This document shows positions 43,908 through 55,825 of a stretch of 64,000 bases of DNA, one piece after another. Each line of letters begins with the position of its first letter. Position 1 is the stretch's first letter. The position numbers and the translations under genes were made by a program. The stretch is from Serratia plymuthica NBRC 102599 (lineage in GTDB: Bacteria; Pseudomonadota; Gammaproteobacteria; Enterobacterales; Enterobacteriaceae), in assembly GCF_001590925.1 (NCBI RefSeq), contig NZ_BCTU01000021.1, positions 1 to 64,000 of the forward strand. Reading direction: 5' to 3'. Under the pieces are notes generated by a model. It worked only from the letters and a program-made list of their open reading frames with translations, did not search any database and was not told where the DNA came from.

Positions 43908-44645
43908 TTATTTTCCGGCCGCATTGCGCTGAGCGACTTCTTCGTCCAGCTCGGCGATTTTCGCCAACATCAGCTCATGGCAATGGGCCGCCAGCTCACG
44001 CACATTTTCTCTGCCGTAATTGCTGATGTCGATCGGCTCGAGTATTTCTACGATCGCATGGCCATTATTCCAACGGTTAAGATTAATTTTACCGGTGGTG
44101 GTAGAAACGCAGATCGGCACAATCGGCACCCCGGCGGCGATTGCCGCGTGGAATGCACCGGTTTTAAACGGCATCAGCCCGCGCCCGCGGCTGCGGGTGC
44201 CTTCCGGAAACATCCAGATCGAGATATCTTTCTTCTTGAACTGTTCGGCTACCTGAGCAATGGTGCCATGCGCTTTGGCGCGGTTATCCCGATCAATCAG
44301 CAGGTTACCGGTCAGCCAATACAGCGGGCCAAAAAAGGGAACCCACAACAGGCTTTTTTTGCCGACGGTCACGGTTCGCGGCTGCACGGCTTTGGCGGCC
44401 GTCACCATATCGTAGTTATTCTGGTGGTTAGCGATATAAATGCAGTTGCCGTTTTTGGCGGCCTCGGCCGGTACGCGGACTTCTACTTTCAAACCGAATA
44501 ACCCGGACAGACGACCAAACAGATGACCGAACGTCGCCACATGGCGGGGATCGCGGGGACGGAATAATAAACAGTAAATAGAACCGAAAATGCACACCAG
44601 AAGACAATACAGAGTGGCGAGCACGGCACGTAAAATTAATAACAT
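43908..44645 (-). CDS. plsC: 1-acyl-sn-glycerol-3-phosphate acyltransferase PlsC
   Basis: A 245-residue inner-membrane acyltransferase that adds the second fatty acyl chain to lysophosphatidic acid, giving phosphatidic acid. The N-terminus is hydrophobic (LLILRAVLATLYCLLVCIFG). The catalytic motif I is IANHQNNYDMV (NHxxxxD). The substrate motif III is MFPEGTRSRGRGLMPFKTGA. Motif IV follows as AIAAGVPIVPICVST. It lies between parC and ftsP as in E. coli. Confidence 0.95.
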   Translation of the reverse strand: MLLILRAVLATLYCLLVCIFGSIYCLLFRPRDPRHVATFGHLFGRLSGLFGLKVEVRVPAEAAKNGNCIYIANHQNNYDMVTAAKAVQPRTVTVGKKSLLWVPFFGPLYWLTGNLLIDRDNRAKAHGTIAQVAEQFKKKDISIWMFPEGTRSRGRGLMPFKTGAFHAAIAAGVPIVPICVSTTTGKINLNRWNNGHAIVEILEPIDISNYGRENVRELAAHCHELMLAKIAELDEEVAQRNAAGK

Positions 44646-44838
44646 AACAACCTCATTAGCACACTGCCGACGCAGTCTGAAGCGCTGCGCAGATCCCTTT
44701 ACTCATTCTTTGATTGCAGAGCCCGAAAACCTCACCTGCATTTTTTTCTATTTTCCCGCCAGCCGACGATACGCACAATAATTTTATGCAGAGAAATGTT
44801 AACTATTTGAAAATAATTGCCGGTGGCGGGAAATAAAG

Positions 44839-44860
44839 CGGGCGCAGCATGCTGCGCCCG
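44839..44860. terminator. perfect 22-base palindrome downstream of parC
   Basis: CGGGCGCAGCA (44839-44849) and TGCTGCGCCCG (44850-44860) form a perfect palindrome 18 bases after the parC stop. On the minus strand it is followed by CTTTATTT, so it can terminate parC. A near-identical stem occurs downstream of gldA at 60963-60984. Confidence 0.7.
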
Positions 44861-44877
44861 TTTGTTATGCCGTCAGC

Positions 44878-47151
44878 TTACTCTTCGCTGTCGCCCGCAG
44901 GCGCACGCGCCGGTGCATCGATTTCTACGCGATCGATACGCTGCAAGCCACGTGGCAATGAGGTGCCTTTACGGCCGCGCTCCGCACGGAATTTCTGCAA
45001 GTCTTCCGGACGCAGCGTCAGCTTGCGTTTACCCACATGCAAGGTCACGGAGGTTTGCGGTGGCAGCACGAACAACCATGTCAGCTTGTCTTCGCCGGAA
45101 GCGGCCTGCGCCGCCGGGATGGAAACAATCTTGTTGCCCTTGCCCTTCGACAACTGTGGCAGATCGGCAACCGGGAACAGCAACATGCGTCCGGCAGCAG
45201 TGATCGACAGCAACATGTCGTCGTCGCCGTGGATCTCCATCGGTGCCAGCGCTTTGGCATTGTCCGGCAGAGTGATCATCGCCTTACCGGCACGGTTGCG
45301 CGCCACCAGATCGTTGAAGGTGCAGACAAAACCGTAGCCGGCGTCAGAGGCCATCAACAGTTTCTGATCGTCCGCCGCCATCAGCACTTGCTCAATGGTC
45401 GCGCCCGGCGGTGGCGTCAGCTTGCCGGTTAACGGCTCGCCCTGCCCACGCGCCGAAGGCAGCGTCAACGGATCGAGCGCGTAACTGCGCCCGGTGGAGT
45501 CGATAAATACCACCGGCTGGTTGGTTTTGCCGCGCGCCGCGCTGCGGTAGCTGTCGCCGGCTTTGTAGCTCAGGCCGCTTGGATCGATATCGTGGCCCTT
45601 GGCGCTACGCACCCAGCCCATTTCCGACAGTACGATAGTCACCGGCTCGGACGGCACAAAGTCATGCTCGCTCATCGCCTTGGCTTCCGCACGCTCGGTA
45701 ATCGGTGAGCGGCGATCGTCGCCATAGGCCTGCGCATCGGCCTGGATCTCTTTCTTGATCAGGGTGTTCAGCTTGCGTTCAGAAGCCAGCAATGCCTGGA
45801 GGTGATCGCGTTCTTTGGCCAGTTCATCCTGCTCGCCGCGGATCTTGAACTCTTCCAGCTTCGCCAAATGGCGCAGTTTCAGCTCGAGGATCGCTTCCGC
45901 CTGGGTGTCGGAAATGCCGAAACGCTGCATCAGCACCGGCTTGGGTTCGTCCTCGCTGCGGATGATGTGGATCACTTCATCGATATTGAGGAACGCCACC
46001 AGCAAACCTTCCAGAATGTGCAGGCGTTTCAGCACTTTTTCCAGACGGTAATTCAGACGGCGGCGCACCGTATCGCGACGGAATGCCAGCCATTCGGTAA
46101 GGATTTCCACCAGCCCTTTGACCTGCGGGCGGTTGTCCAGACCGATCATGTTCATATTGATGCGGTAGCTGCGTTCCAGATCGGTCGTGGCGAACAGGTG
46201 GTTCATCACCTGGTCCAGATCGATACGGTTGGAGCGCGGCACAATCACCAGCCGCGTAGGATTCTCGTGATCGGATTCGTCACGCAGATCTTCCACCATC
46301 GGCAGCTTTTTGGCGCGCATCTGGCTGGCGATCTGCTCCAGCACCTTGGCGCCGGAAACCTGGTGCGGCAAGGCGGTGATCACCGCGCTGCCGTCTTCTT
46401 TTTTCCATATGGCGCGCATACGCACCGAACCGCGGCCGTTCTGGTAAATTTTACGGATTTCATCACGCGGCGTAATGATTTCGGCTTCGGTCGGGAAGTC
46501 CGGGCCCTGCACGTACTCGAGCAACTCCTCGAGCCCTGCGCCGGGTTTGTCGATCAACGCCACCACGGCGGCGGCCACTTCCCGCACGTTGTGCGGCGGG
46601 ATGTCGGTCGCCATGCCGACGGCAATGCCGGTGGTGCCGTTCAGCAGGATGTTGGGCAGGCGCGCCGGCAACATCTTCGGCTCCTGCATGGTGCCGTCAA
46701 AGTTAGGCACCCAGTCAACGGTGCCCTGGCCCAGTTCGGCCAGCAGCACTTCCGCGTATTTGGACAGGCGGGATTCGGTATAACGCATCGCCGCGAAGGA
46801 TTTCGGATCGTCCGGCGCGCCCCAGTTCCCCTGGCCGTCTACCAGCGGATAGCGATAAGAGAACGGCTGCGCCATCAGCACCATAGCTTCATAGCAAGCG
46901 CTGTCGCCGTGCGGATGGTATTTACCCAGTACGTCACCCACGGTACGGGCGGATTTTTTGAATTTGGCGCTGTTGTTCAGCCCCAGCTCGGACATGGCGT
47001 AGATGATGCGCCGTTGTACCGGCTTTAGACCGTCGCCAATGTACGGCAACGCCCGATCCATGATGACGTACATGGAATAGTTCAGATAGGCGTTTTCAGT
47101 GAATGTGTGCAGCGGTAAACGCTCTACACCGTCATGAGTCAGATCACTCAT
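44878..47151 (-). CDS. parC: DNA topoisomerase IV subunit A, ParC
   Basis: A 757-residue breakage-reunion subunit of topoisomerase IV that decatenates chromosomes. The catalytic tyrosine is Y124 in [20 protein letters not shown]. The quinolone-resistance region [20 protein letters not shown] keeps Ser and Glu in the wild-type positions. Other landmarks are [40 protein letters not shown] and the C-terminal beta-pinwheel with [20 protein letters not shown]. The end is acidic (AGDSEE). It partners ParE encoded at 49.4-51.3 kb. A stem-loop terminates it. Confidence 0.97.
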   Translation of the reverse strand: MSDLTHDGVERLPLHTFTENAYLNYSMYVIMDRALPYIGDGLKPVQRRIIYAMSELGLNNSAKFKKSARTVGDVLGKYHPHGDSACYEAMVLMAQPFSYRYPLVDGQGNWGAPDDPKSFAAMRYTESRLSKYAEVLLAELGQGTVDWVPNFDGTMQEPKMLPARLPNILLNGTTGIAVGMATDIPPHNVREVAAAVVALIDKPGAGLEELLEYVQGPDFPTEAEIITPRDEIRKIYQNGRGSVRMRAIWKKEDGSAVITALPHQVSGAKVLEQIASQMRAKKLPMVEDLRDESDHENPTRLVIVPRSNRIDLDQVMNHLFATTDLERSYRINMNMIGLDNRPQVKGLVEILTEWLAFRRDTVRRRLNYRLEKVLKRLHILEGLLVAFLNIDEVIHIIRSEDEPKPVLMQRFGISDTQAEAILELKLRHLAKLEEFKIRGEQDELAKERDHLQALLASERKLNTLIKKEIQADAQAYGDDRRSPITERAEAKAMSEHDFVPSEPVTIVLSEMGWVRSAKGHDIDPSGLSYKAGDSYRSAARGKTNQPVVFIDSTGRSYALDPLTLPSARGQGEPLTGKLTPPPGATIEQVLMAADDQKLLMASDAGYGFVCTFNDLVARNRAGKAMITLPDNAKALAPMEIHGDDDMLLSITAAGRMLLFPVADLPQLSKGKGNKIVSIPAAQAASGEDKLTWLFVLPPQTSVTLHVGKRKLTLRPEDLQKFRAERGRKGTSLPRGLQRIDRVEIDAPARAPAGDSEE

Positions 47152-47475
47152 TACTCAATTATCCTCAGACCGTGGCTTGGCAATCCCTGGACGACAAAGG
47201 GTATAGCTTGTCGATTCTGTCGGCGATAGTAACCCATCAGCAGGGCAGCTGTCACAGTTGGCGCAGCAATCGCCCGGTGAAGCCGGTTCAACCGCCGATT
47301 TTATGCAAAAATTCATTACCTGGCGGTGCCTTTATTGACTCAGAGTCAACACTGTTGTGCGCTGGATCCCATTTTTACGGCTATTGCTAACGATTACACT
47401 CCCTGTCAACGAAATGCTTTCTGTGCTCAAACGCGGAAAGCCGTACCCATTTTAACTCTGACAGGAGCCGCGAAA
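47152..47475. other. intergenic region between parC and mdaB
   Basis: A 324-base divergent spacer containing the promoters of parC (minus) and mdaB (plus). I see no convincing hexamer pair, operator or RNA gene. An open frame runs through it upstream of mdaB, but without homology or a ribosome site. Confidence 0.5.
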
Positions 47476-48057
47476 ATGAGCAACATCCTGATTATCAATG
47501 CTAAAAAGCAATTCGGCCATTCCAACGGCGAACTTAACCAAACGCTGAGCGACGTGGCGGAAAGCTTCTTGCGCGACGTGAAACACGATGTGCAGGTCAC
47601 CGTGGTCGACGACGGCTATGACATCGAAGCCGAAGTGCAGAAATACCTGTGGGCCGACGTGGTGATTTATCAGATGCCGGGCTGGTGGATGGGTGAGCCC
47701 TGGATCCTGAAAAAATACATCGATGAAGTGTTCACCGCCGGGCACGGCAGCCTGTACGCCAGCGACGGTCGCACCCGCGCCGACGCCGGCAAGAAATACG
47801 GCTCCGGTGGCCTGATCCAGGGCAAGAAATACCTGTTGAGCCTGACCTGGAACGCGCCGCTGGAAGCCTTTACCGATCCGCAGCAGTTCTTCCACGGCGT
47901 GGGCGTTGACGGCGTTTACCTGCACTTCCATAAGGCCAATCAGTTCCTGGGCATGGAAGCGCTGCCGACCTTTATCTGTAACGACGTGATTAAACAACCT
48001 GATATCGACAGCGATATCGCACGTTATCGCGCGCACCTGGCAGAAATTTTTGCTTAA
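47476..48057 (+). CDS. mdaB: NADPH:quinone oxidoreductase MdaB
   Basis: A 193-residue FAD-dependent quinone reductase of the flavodoxin-2 family, the same length as E. coli MdaB. The start at 47476 has an AGGAG site eight bases upstream. MSNILIINAKKQFGHSNGEL is the flavin-binding N-terminus, and YLWADVVIYQMPGWWMGEPW is the MdaB signature; YGSGGLIQGKKYLLSLTWNA follows. It reduces quinones by two electrons, with YgiN, encoded next, as a partner that re-oxidises the quinol in a proposed quinone redox cycle. The two form an operon with a 44-base gap. Confidence 0.95.
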   Translation: MSNILIINAKKQFGHSNGELNQTLSDVAESFLRDVKHDVQVTVVDDGYDIEAEVQKYLWADVVIYQMPGWWMGEPWILKKYIDEVFTAGHGSLYASDGRTRADAGKKYGSGGLIQGKKYLLSLTWNAPLEAFTDPQQFFHGVGVDGVYLHFHKANQFLGMEALPTFICNDVIKQPDIDSDIARYRAHLAEIFA

Positions 48058-48101
48058 CTAAGGCCGCGTCAGCGTATAAATCCGCATAAATCAATGAGGT
48101 T

Positions 48102-48413
48102 GTGATGATCACCGTAATTGCAGAAATCAAGACCAAACCGGGCCACCGTGAAACGGTGCTGAAAGCGATCGAGAAACTGATCCCGTTGGTGCTGGCGGAA
48201 GAGGGTTGCGGCGAATATACGCCGATGATCGACAGCCATACTCAGGCGCCATGGCAGAAACTGTCGCCGGACTCGGTGTTTATGCTGGAAAAATGGGAAA
48301 GCCAGGCGCACCTGGAAAAACATCTGGATATCGCTCACATGCACAAGCATCGCGATACCATTAAAGACAGCGTGGTTGGCGTAACCATTCACGTGCTGGG
48401 TAACGCGCTGTAA
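48102..48413 (+). CDS. ygiN: quinol monooxygenase YgiN
   Basis: A 103-residue ABM-fold protein. It begins MITVIAEIKTKPGHRETVLK and contains LIPLVLAEEGCGEYTPMI and KWESQAHLEKHLDIAHMHKH. E. coli YgiN oxidises menadiol without cofactor and is thought to work with MdaB. Position directly after mdaB on the same strand supports this. The end is convergent with a LysR gene, with a GGGGCC/GGCCCC hairpin between them. Confidence 0.94.
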   Translation: MMITVIAEIKTKPGHRETVLKAIEKLIPLVLAEEGCGEYTPMIDSHTQAPWQKLSPDSVFMLEKWESQAHLEKHLDIAHMHKHRDTIKDSVVGVTIHVLGNAL

Positions 48414-48418
48414 TGCCC

Positions 48419-48435
48419 GGGGCCGCTCTGGCCCC
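48419..48435. terminator. hairpin between ygiN and the convergent LysR gene
   Basis: GGGGCC (48419-48424) pairs with GGCCCC (48430-48435) around a GCTCT loop. It touches the stop codon of the LysR gene. No T-run is visible. Confidence 0.45.
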
Positions 48436-49331
48436 TACAGCGTCTGCGCGTCGATATGCGCGCTGACGTAGTCCAGAAAACAGGTAATACGCGCCGCCAG
48501 CTGGGTATTGCGGTAATACACCGCATTAATCGGCTGGCGCACATCCAGCGTGTCCTGCTCCAGCAACTGCACCAACCGCCCGCTGCGCTGATCGTCACGC
48601 GTCATGAAATCCGCCAACTGCACTATCCCTTCGCCACGTAACGCCAGTTGCCTTAGCGTTTCGCCGCTGGATGCCGAGAGAGTCGGCGTGATGGCGAAAT
48701 GCGGCGCCTGAGGGTTGCGCAGCGGCCACAGATTGAGTGATTCCGGTTGGGTAAAGCCGAGCAGGCAGTGGTCGCGCAGCGCTTCCACGCTGTTCGGGGT
48801 GCCATAACGTTCAAGGTAATCCGGGCTGGCGAGAATACGCAAACGGCTGGCCCCCAGCAGACGCGCATGAATGGTTGAATCGCGCAATATGCCGATGCGA
48901 ATGGCGATGTCGGTACGCTTCTCCAGCAGATCGATAATCAGGTTGTCGGTATTCAACTCCAGCTCGATCTGCGGATAACTTTGGCGAAATCCCGCCACCA
49001 GCGGCACGATCACGTGTTCCATAAAGGGAGCGGCGGCGTTGACCCGCAATTTGCCGGCCGGGATCAGCCTGCGCAGCGCCATCTGCTCTTCGGCGTTCTC
49101 CACCGAACGGATAATGTCGCGCGCATGACCAAGAAAGCTTTGGCCTTCTTCGGTCAGCTCAAGCCGGCGCGTGGTGCGGCGCATCAGGGTGGTGTCGAGT
49201 TTCTTTTCCAGGCGACTGAGTGCGCGGCTGATGCCGGACGTGGTTTGGCCGAGCTGTTCAGCGGCGGAGGTAATGGAGCCGCTGTCGACCACGGAGGTAA
49301 ACGCCAGCAATTCTTCGAGGGTGATTTTCAT
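48435..49331 (-). CDS. LysR-family transcriptional regulator
   Basis: A 298-residue LysR-type regulator. The winged helix is ELLAFTSVVDSGSITSAAEQ, LGQTTSGISRALSRLEKKLD and TTLMRRTTRRLELTEEGQSF. The effector domain includes GKLRVNAAAPFMEHVIVPLV and KRTDIAIRIGILRDSTIHAR. It belongs to the broad DmlR/YafC-like group. It sits between ygiN and parE, where the E. coli order has no LysR. Its target is unknown; no divergent partner gene is present, so it may act on distant genes. Confidence 0.88.
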   Translation of the reverse strand: MKITLEELLAFTSVVDSGSITSAAEQLGQTTSGISRALSRLEKKLDTTLMRRTTRRLELTEEGQSFLGHARDIIRSVENAEEQMALRRLIPAGKLRVNAAAPFMEHVIVPLVAGFRQSYPQIELELNTDNLIIDLLEKRTDIAIRIGILRDSTIHARLLGASRLRILASPDYLERYGTPNSVEALRDHCLLGFTQPESLNLWPLRNPQAPHFAITPTLSASSGETLRQLALRGEGIVQLADFMTRDDQRSGRLVQLLEQDTLDVRQPINAVYYRNTQLAARITCFLDYVSAHIDAQTL

Positions 49332-49382
49332 GCATTCCGCCCAGAGTGGTCGGGTGCGGCCTGCCGCGCCCCTGCGGGAAGA

Positions 49383-49406
49383 AGGCCCGGCGCAGAAGCC
49401 GGGCCT
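49383..49406 (-). terminator. terminator after parE
   Basis: AGGCCCGGC (49383-49391) pairs with GCCGGGCCT (49398-49406); on the minus strand TTCTTCCC follows. It lies 16 bases after the parE stop. Confidence 0.7.
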
Positions 49407-49421
49407 GACAAGAGATCAGAC

Positions 49422-51975
<2,554 letters not shown>

Positions 51976-51976
<1 letters not shown>

Positions 51977-52803
51977 CAGTACCCTTCCGAATCCATGTCG
52001 GGGCGAAAATCATCGTTTTCCAAGCGGAAAACCTGGGTCTCGACGCGACCGTCCGGCAGCAGATCGAGATAGCGCCAGCCGGGCGAAACGTCGTCGATGG
52101 TAAAATTGGTGCAGTGCGGCTTGAATTGCACGCAGGTGGAAGGCGATGCCAGCAAACGGCGGCCCTGCCATTCCAGATCCAGATCCTGGTGAATATGCCC
52201 GCACACCACGGTGTTTACGTTCGGGTAGCGCAGCAGCACCGCGCCCAGCATGTGCGGGTTGCGCAAGCTGTGCTGATCGAGCCAGGTGCAACCGGAAGGC
52301 AACGGGTGATGGTGCAGCAACAGTAACGTATAACGCTCGGGATGGGCCTGCAGGCAGCGCTCCATCCACTCGAGCTGGTAGTCGCTCAGCTCACCGTGCG
52401 GCACGCCAAACACCTGGCTGTCCAGCAGCAACACCTGCCAGTTCTCGCCCAACAGCACATGCTTTGACGGGGCAATGCCAGCGGCGGCCAGCGCATCGAC
52501 CATCGCCGGCTGAAAATCATGGTTGCCCGGCAGCCAGACACAAGGCGCAGGCAACCGCGCAATACCTTCGGCAAAGTGCCGGTAAGCAGCCAGCGAATGA
52601 TCCTGAGCCAAGTCGCCGGTGGCGACGACCAGATCAAAATCGCGCTGCTGCGCCATAATGGCGTCCAGCACCGCGTGGTAGCTGCGATAGGTATTGATGC
52701 CGAGCAAGGTCTCGTTTTCGCCGGCAAAAAGGTGGGTATCTGTTATTTGCAGAATCCTGACCCTGGCCCCACTTGCCACGGTCAGTTTAAACAGGCTTTC
52801 CAA
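51976..52803 (-). CDS. cpdA: 3',5'-cyclic AMP phosphodiesterase CpdA
   Basis: A 275-residue metallophosphoesterase that hydrolyses cAMP. The metal-binding blocks are [65 protein letters not shown] and [20 protein letters not shown]. They give the D-H, D, N-H, H and H ligands of a two-metal centre. The end of cpdA is coupled to yqiA by a one-base overlap. It lowers cAMP and so affects CRP-controlled sugar genes, including sucrose and glucoside genes in this window, in general terms. Confidence 0.95.
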
Positions 52804-52830
52804 ATGGTGTCCTTTGTTATTTCAGTCTAC

Positions 52831-53256
52831 CTAACAAACCGGAACCGCCATTGCTCCATGCGCCAAACAGTAGCGCAACCAATCAGCAAGAAACTGGTTA
52901 ATTTGATGCTTTTCGTCGCGTTGATGCAACTTTTTATTGGGATAATCATAACGCGCTTTAAAGCGGTAGATCTGCTGACTGGAACACACTTCCGCAACCA
53001 TCGCGTCATGATACAGCCGAACCGTCATGGCGGGCAGGCTCCAATAGCTGACCGCCGGCGCGGTCTGCTCTATCTGCACCAACGAGGTGTAGCGCGTGGA
53101 TTCAACAATAGTCAGACGATAGCTGGCGCCGTTCACCTGATAAGTCACCGTTTCGCCCACTTCATCGTTGCGCGGCAGCAAGCGACGCAATTGCGCGAAG
53201 TTGGTTTCACACAATCTCATCATTTCCGGGAAATCAGGGGTATAGCGCTGTTTCAT
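52831..53256 (-). CDS. yqiB: DUF1249 protein YqiB
   Basis: A 141-residue protein of unknown function, almost identical in length to E. coli YqiB. The start at 53256 gives [20 protein letters not shown]; the frame is open for four more codons. It contains [20 protein letters not shown] and [20 protein letters not shown], the family core, and ends HGAMAVPVC. Its ATG overlaps the nudF stop (ATGA). It is part of the nudF-yqiB-cpdA operon. No catalytic motif is known. Confidence 0.92.
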   Translation of the reverse strand: MKQRYTPDFPEMMRLCETNFAQLRRLLPRNDEVGETVTYQVNGASYRLTIVESTRYTSLVQIEQTAPAVSYWSLPAMTVRLYHDAMVAEVCSSQQIYRFKARYDYPNKKLHQRDEKHQINQFLADWLRYCLAHGAMAVPVC

Positions 53257-53888
53257 TGGTTGGCCCACTCTTTTCTTAACGATTCATGGTGCAACGCCAG
53301 CCACTGCAATGCAATCACAGATGCGGCGTTATCAATCGCGCCTTCTTCAACCCAACGGTAAGCCTGTTCGCGGCTGACGACGTGGACACGGATATCTTCA
53401 TGCTCTTCTTCCAATCCATGGATGCCTTCGGCAGTGGTCGCGTCCACCTCGCCCACCATGATTGACAACCGTTCGCTGGTGCCGCCGGGGCTTGCCAGGT
53501 AGCTCAGCACCGGTTTGCAGCGCCCGACCTCGACGCCGGCCTCTTCCTGCGCTTCACGGCGGCATACGTCTTCGACGTTCTCGCCGGTTTCGATCATACC
53601 CGCCACCATTTCCAGTAGCCAGGGGGAGCTACTGGTATCGATCGCGGCGATCCGCAGTTGTTCAATCAGCACCACCTCGTCACGCACCGGGTCATAGGGC
53701 AGCAGCACCGCCGCGTGACCGCGTTCGAAAATCTCGCGCTTCACCTCTGGGCTCATGTCGCCGTTGAACAAACGATGGCGGAACCGATAGAGATTGAGTG
53801 AAAAAAAACCACGGTAAAGCGTCTCACGTGCAATAATTTCTACATCATTTTTATCGAGAGTAACGGGCGACGGCTGTGAGTGGTTCAT
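53253..53888 (-). CDS. nudF: ADP-ribose pyrophosphatase NudF
   Basis: A 211-residue Nudix hydrolase that cleaves ADP-ribose to AMP and ribose-5-phosphate. The Nudix box is [20 protein letters not shown] followed by AGVEVG, with the REAQEEAG core. [20 protein letters not shown] and [20 protein letters not shown] fit the NudF domain order. It heads the nudF-yqiB-cpdA-yqiA-parE run and is divergent from tolC with 284 bases between. The start [20 protein letters not shown] lies near a ribosome-site-like AGGAGAA. Confidence 0.94.
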   Translation of the reverse strand: MNHSQPSPVTLDKNDVEIIARETLYRGFFSLNLYRFRHRLFNGDMSPEVKREIFERGHAAVLLPYDPVRDEVVLIEQLRIAAIDTSSSPWLLEMVAGMIETGENVEDVCRREAQEEAGVEVGRCKPVLSYLASPGGTSERLSIMVGEVDATTAEGIHGLEEEHEDIRVHVVSREQAYRWVEEGAIDNAASVIALQWLALHHESLRKEWANQ

Positions 53889-54062
53889 AAGCGAATTCTC
53901 CTGCGTGAGTATGCCGATAAAATAAACAGTTTTGATGACAGAAACGGCGGGGTAATCTTCCGCAGCTTTATGCTAGATTGTGAACCATGATATCAGGTGT
54001 AACGTGCTCGGCCAGTTGAACTAAAGTAAACACGGCAGTCTGAAAGGCAAAAGATACGCGAG

Positions 54063-54082
54063 ATGGCACATTCAGCCACCTT
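54063..54082. promoter_or_regulatory. mar/sox/rob-box-like site upstream of tolC
   Basis: ATGGCACATTCAGCCACCTT fits the marbox pattern AYnGCACnnWnnRYYAAAY at all but two positions. It lies about 90 bases before tolC, where E. coli tolC also carries a marbox. It would allow MarA, SoxS or Rob control. Confidence 0.5.
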
Positions 54083-54172
54083 ATGCGAACAACAGACTCT
54101 GCTAGAATCGGCAACTATTTCGTCTATCGTCAGCGCTAACATAGCAATATTGCTGCACAACAAGGAATGCAA

Positions 54173-55675
54173 ATGAAGAAACTGCTCCCCCTTCTTATCG
54201 GACTGAGCCTAGGCGGCTTCAGTGCAATGAGCCAGGCAGAGAACCTGCTGCAGGTTTACAAACAGGCCAGGGAAAGTAATCCGGATCTGCGCAAGACTGC
54301 CGCTGACCGTGACGCCGCATTCGAAAAAATCAACGAAGCGCGCAGCCCGCTGCTGCCGCAGTTGGGTTTGAGCGCAGGATATAACCGCAGTTATGGTTAT
54401 CGTGACAGCCGCGACATGAACAGCAACACCACCAGTGGCTCATTAGCGCTGACCCAAACCATTTTCGACATGTCGAAATGGCGCGCGTTGACGCTGCAGG
54501 AAAAAACCGCCGGTATTTCCGACGTGACCTTCCAGACCTCGTCGCAACAGCTGATCCTCGACACCGCCACCGCCTATTTCAACGTGCTGAGCGCCATCGA
54601 CTCGCTGTCCTATACTCAGGCGCAAAAACAGGCGGTTTACCGCACCCTGGATCAAACCACCCAACGCTTTAACGTGGGTCTGGTGGCGATCACCGACGTG
54701 CAAAACGCCCGTTCTAACTACGATACCGTGCTGGCGTCCGAAGTGACCGCCCGCAACACTCTGGATAACGCGCTGGAAAAACTGCGCCAGGTAACCGGCA
54801 CCTTCTACCCGGAACTGGCCTCGTTGAATACCGACAGTTTCAACACCAAACGCCCGGAAGCGGTAAATAACCTGCTGAAAGAAGCCGAAGCGCGCAACCT
54901 GAGCCTGCTTTCCGCCCGTCTGAGCCAGGATCTGGCGCGCGAGCAAATCAAATCAGCGCAAACCGGCTATATGCCGACCGTTGATTTCAACGCTTCAACC
55001 GCCGTGTCCAACAACAGATACAGCGGTTCAAATAATCTTTCTCAAGACAACGATGCCGGCGAGAACAAAGTAGGGCTGAGCTTCAATCTCCCGCTGTACA
55101 GCGGCGGCCAGACCAATTCACAGGTACAACAGGCGCAGTACAACTTCGTCGGCGCCAGTGAGCAACTGGAAAGCGCGCACCGCAGCGTAGTGCAGACCGT
55201 GCGTTCGTCATTCAACAACGTGAACGCTTCGATCAGCAGCATCAATGCCTACAAACAGGCCGTGATCTCTGCCCAGAGTTCATTGGATGCAATGGAAGCC
55301 GGCTATCAGGTGGGTACCCGTACCATCGTTGACGTGCTGGATGCCACCACCACGCTGTATAACGCCAAGCAGCAGCTCTCCAGCGCGCGTTATACCTATC
55401 TGATCAACCAGTTGAACATCAAGTCCGCACTCGGCACGCTGAATGAAAATGACCTGCTGTTACTGAACGGCGCGTTGGGCAAACCGATTTCTACCTCGCA
55501 GGATGTGGTAGCACCGCCGACCACCGCGCAAGACGCTTACGCGGAAGGTTATAACGGCAATGCCCCTGCGCCGCAAACGGCTGCACCGGCACCGGTCGCT
55601 ACCCGCGCATCTGCGCCGGCGATCACCACCACCCAGCCGGCGCGCAGCAACAGCGGTAACCCATTCCGCAACTGA
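54173..55675 (+). CDS. tolC: outer membrane channel protein TolC
   Basis: A 500-residue outer-membrane efflux channel that joins AcrAB, HlyBD-type and other export machines. The ATG at 54173 is preferred over 54167 because AAGGA lies six bases before it but directly touches the other. The signal is MKKLLPLLIGLSLGGFSAMS, cleaved after SQA. Two outer-membrane-factor repeats follow (LLQVYKQARESNPDLRKTAA, LLKEAEARNLSLLSARLSQD). The tunnel-tip signature is VGTRTIVDVLDATTTLYNAK. The C-terminal tail is proline- and alanine-rich (APAPQTAAPAPVATRASAPA) and a little longer than in E. coli. A strong terminator follows. Confidence 0.96.
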   Translation: MKKLLPLLIGLSLGGFSAMSQAENLLQVYKQARESNPDLRKTAADRDAAFEKINEARSPLLPQLGLSAGYNRSYGYRDSRDMNSNTTSGSLALTQTIFDMSKWRALTLQEKTAGISDVTFQTSSQQLILDTATAYFNVLSAIDSLSYTQAQKQAVYRTLDQTTQRFNVGLVAITDVQNARSNYDTVLASEVTARNTLDNALEKLRQVTGTFYPELASLNTDSFNTKRPEAVNNLLKEAEARNLSLLSARLSQDLAREQIKSAQTGYMPTVDFNASTAVSNNRYSGSNNLSQDNDAGENKVGLSFNLPLYSGGQTNSQVQQAQYNFVGASEQLESAHRSVVQTVRSSFNNVNASISSINAYKQAVISAQSSLDAMEAGYQVGTRTIVDVLDATTTLYNAKQQLSSARYTYLINQLNIKSALGTLNENDLLLLNGALGKPISTSQDVVAPPTTAQDAYAEGYNGNAPAPQTAAPAPVATRASAPAITTTQPARSNSGNPFRN

Positions 55676-55692
55676 TTCGCGCACTGCTGAAC

Positions 55693-55727
55693 ACGGGGCC
55701 CGGCATCTGCCGAGCCCCGTTTTTTTT
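55693..55727 (+). terminator. strong terminator after tolC
   Basis: ACGGGGC (55693-55699) pairs with GCCCCGT (55714-55720), with an inner CGGC/GCCG stem, followed by eight T residues. It lies 18 bases after the tolC stop. Confidence 0.9.
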
Positions 55728-55825
55728 GCCGCAACGCCGGTTCTGCCCGCCGCCTCACAGCCAGCACCCCGCCCTGCGGTGGTATCATCGGCGCCACTGC
55801 CTTATCTCAGTCCGGATGGGATCCC

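Noticed and set aside
45802-47028. A 408-codon plus-strand frame antisense to parC
   Set aside because: parC is essential and fully conserved; the antisense frame is a shadow rich in His, Gln and Phe.
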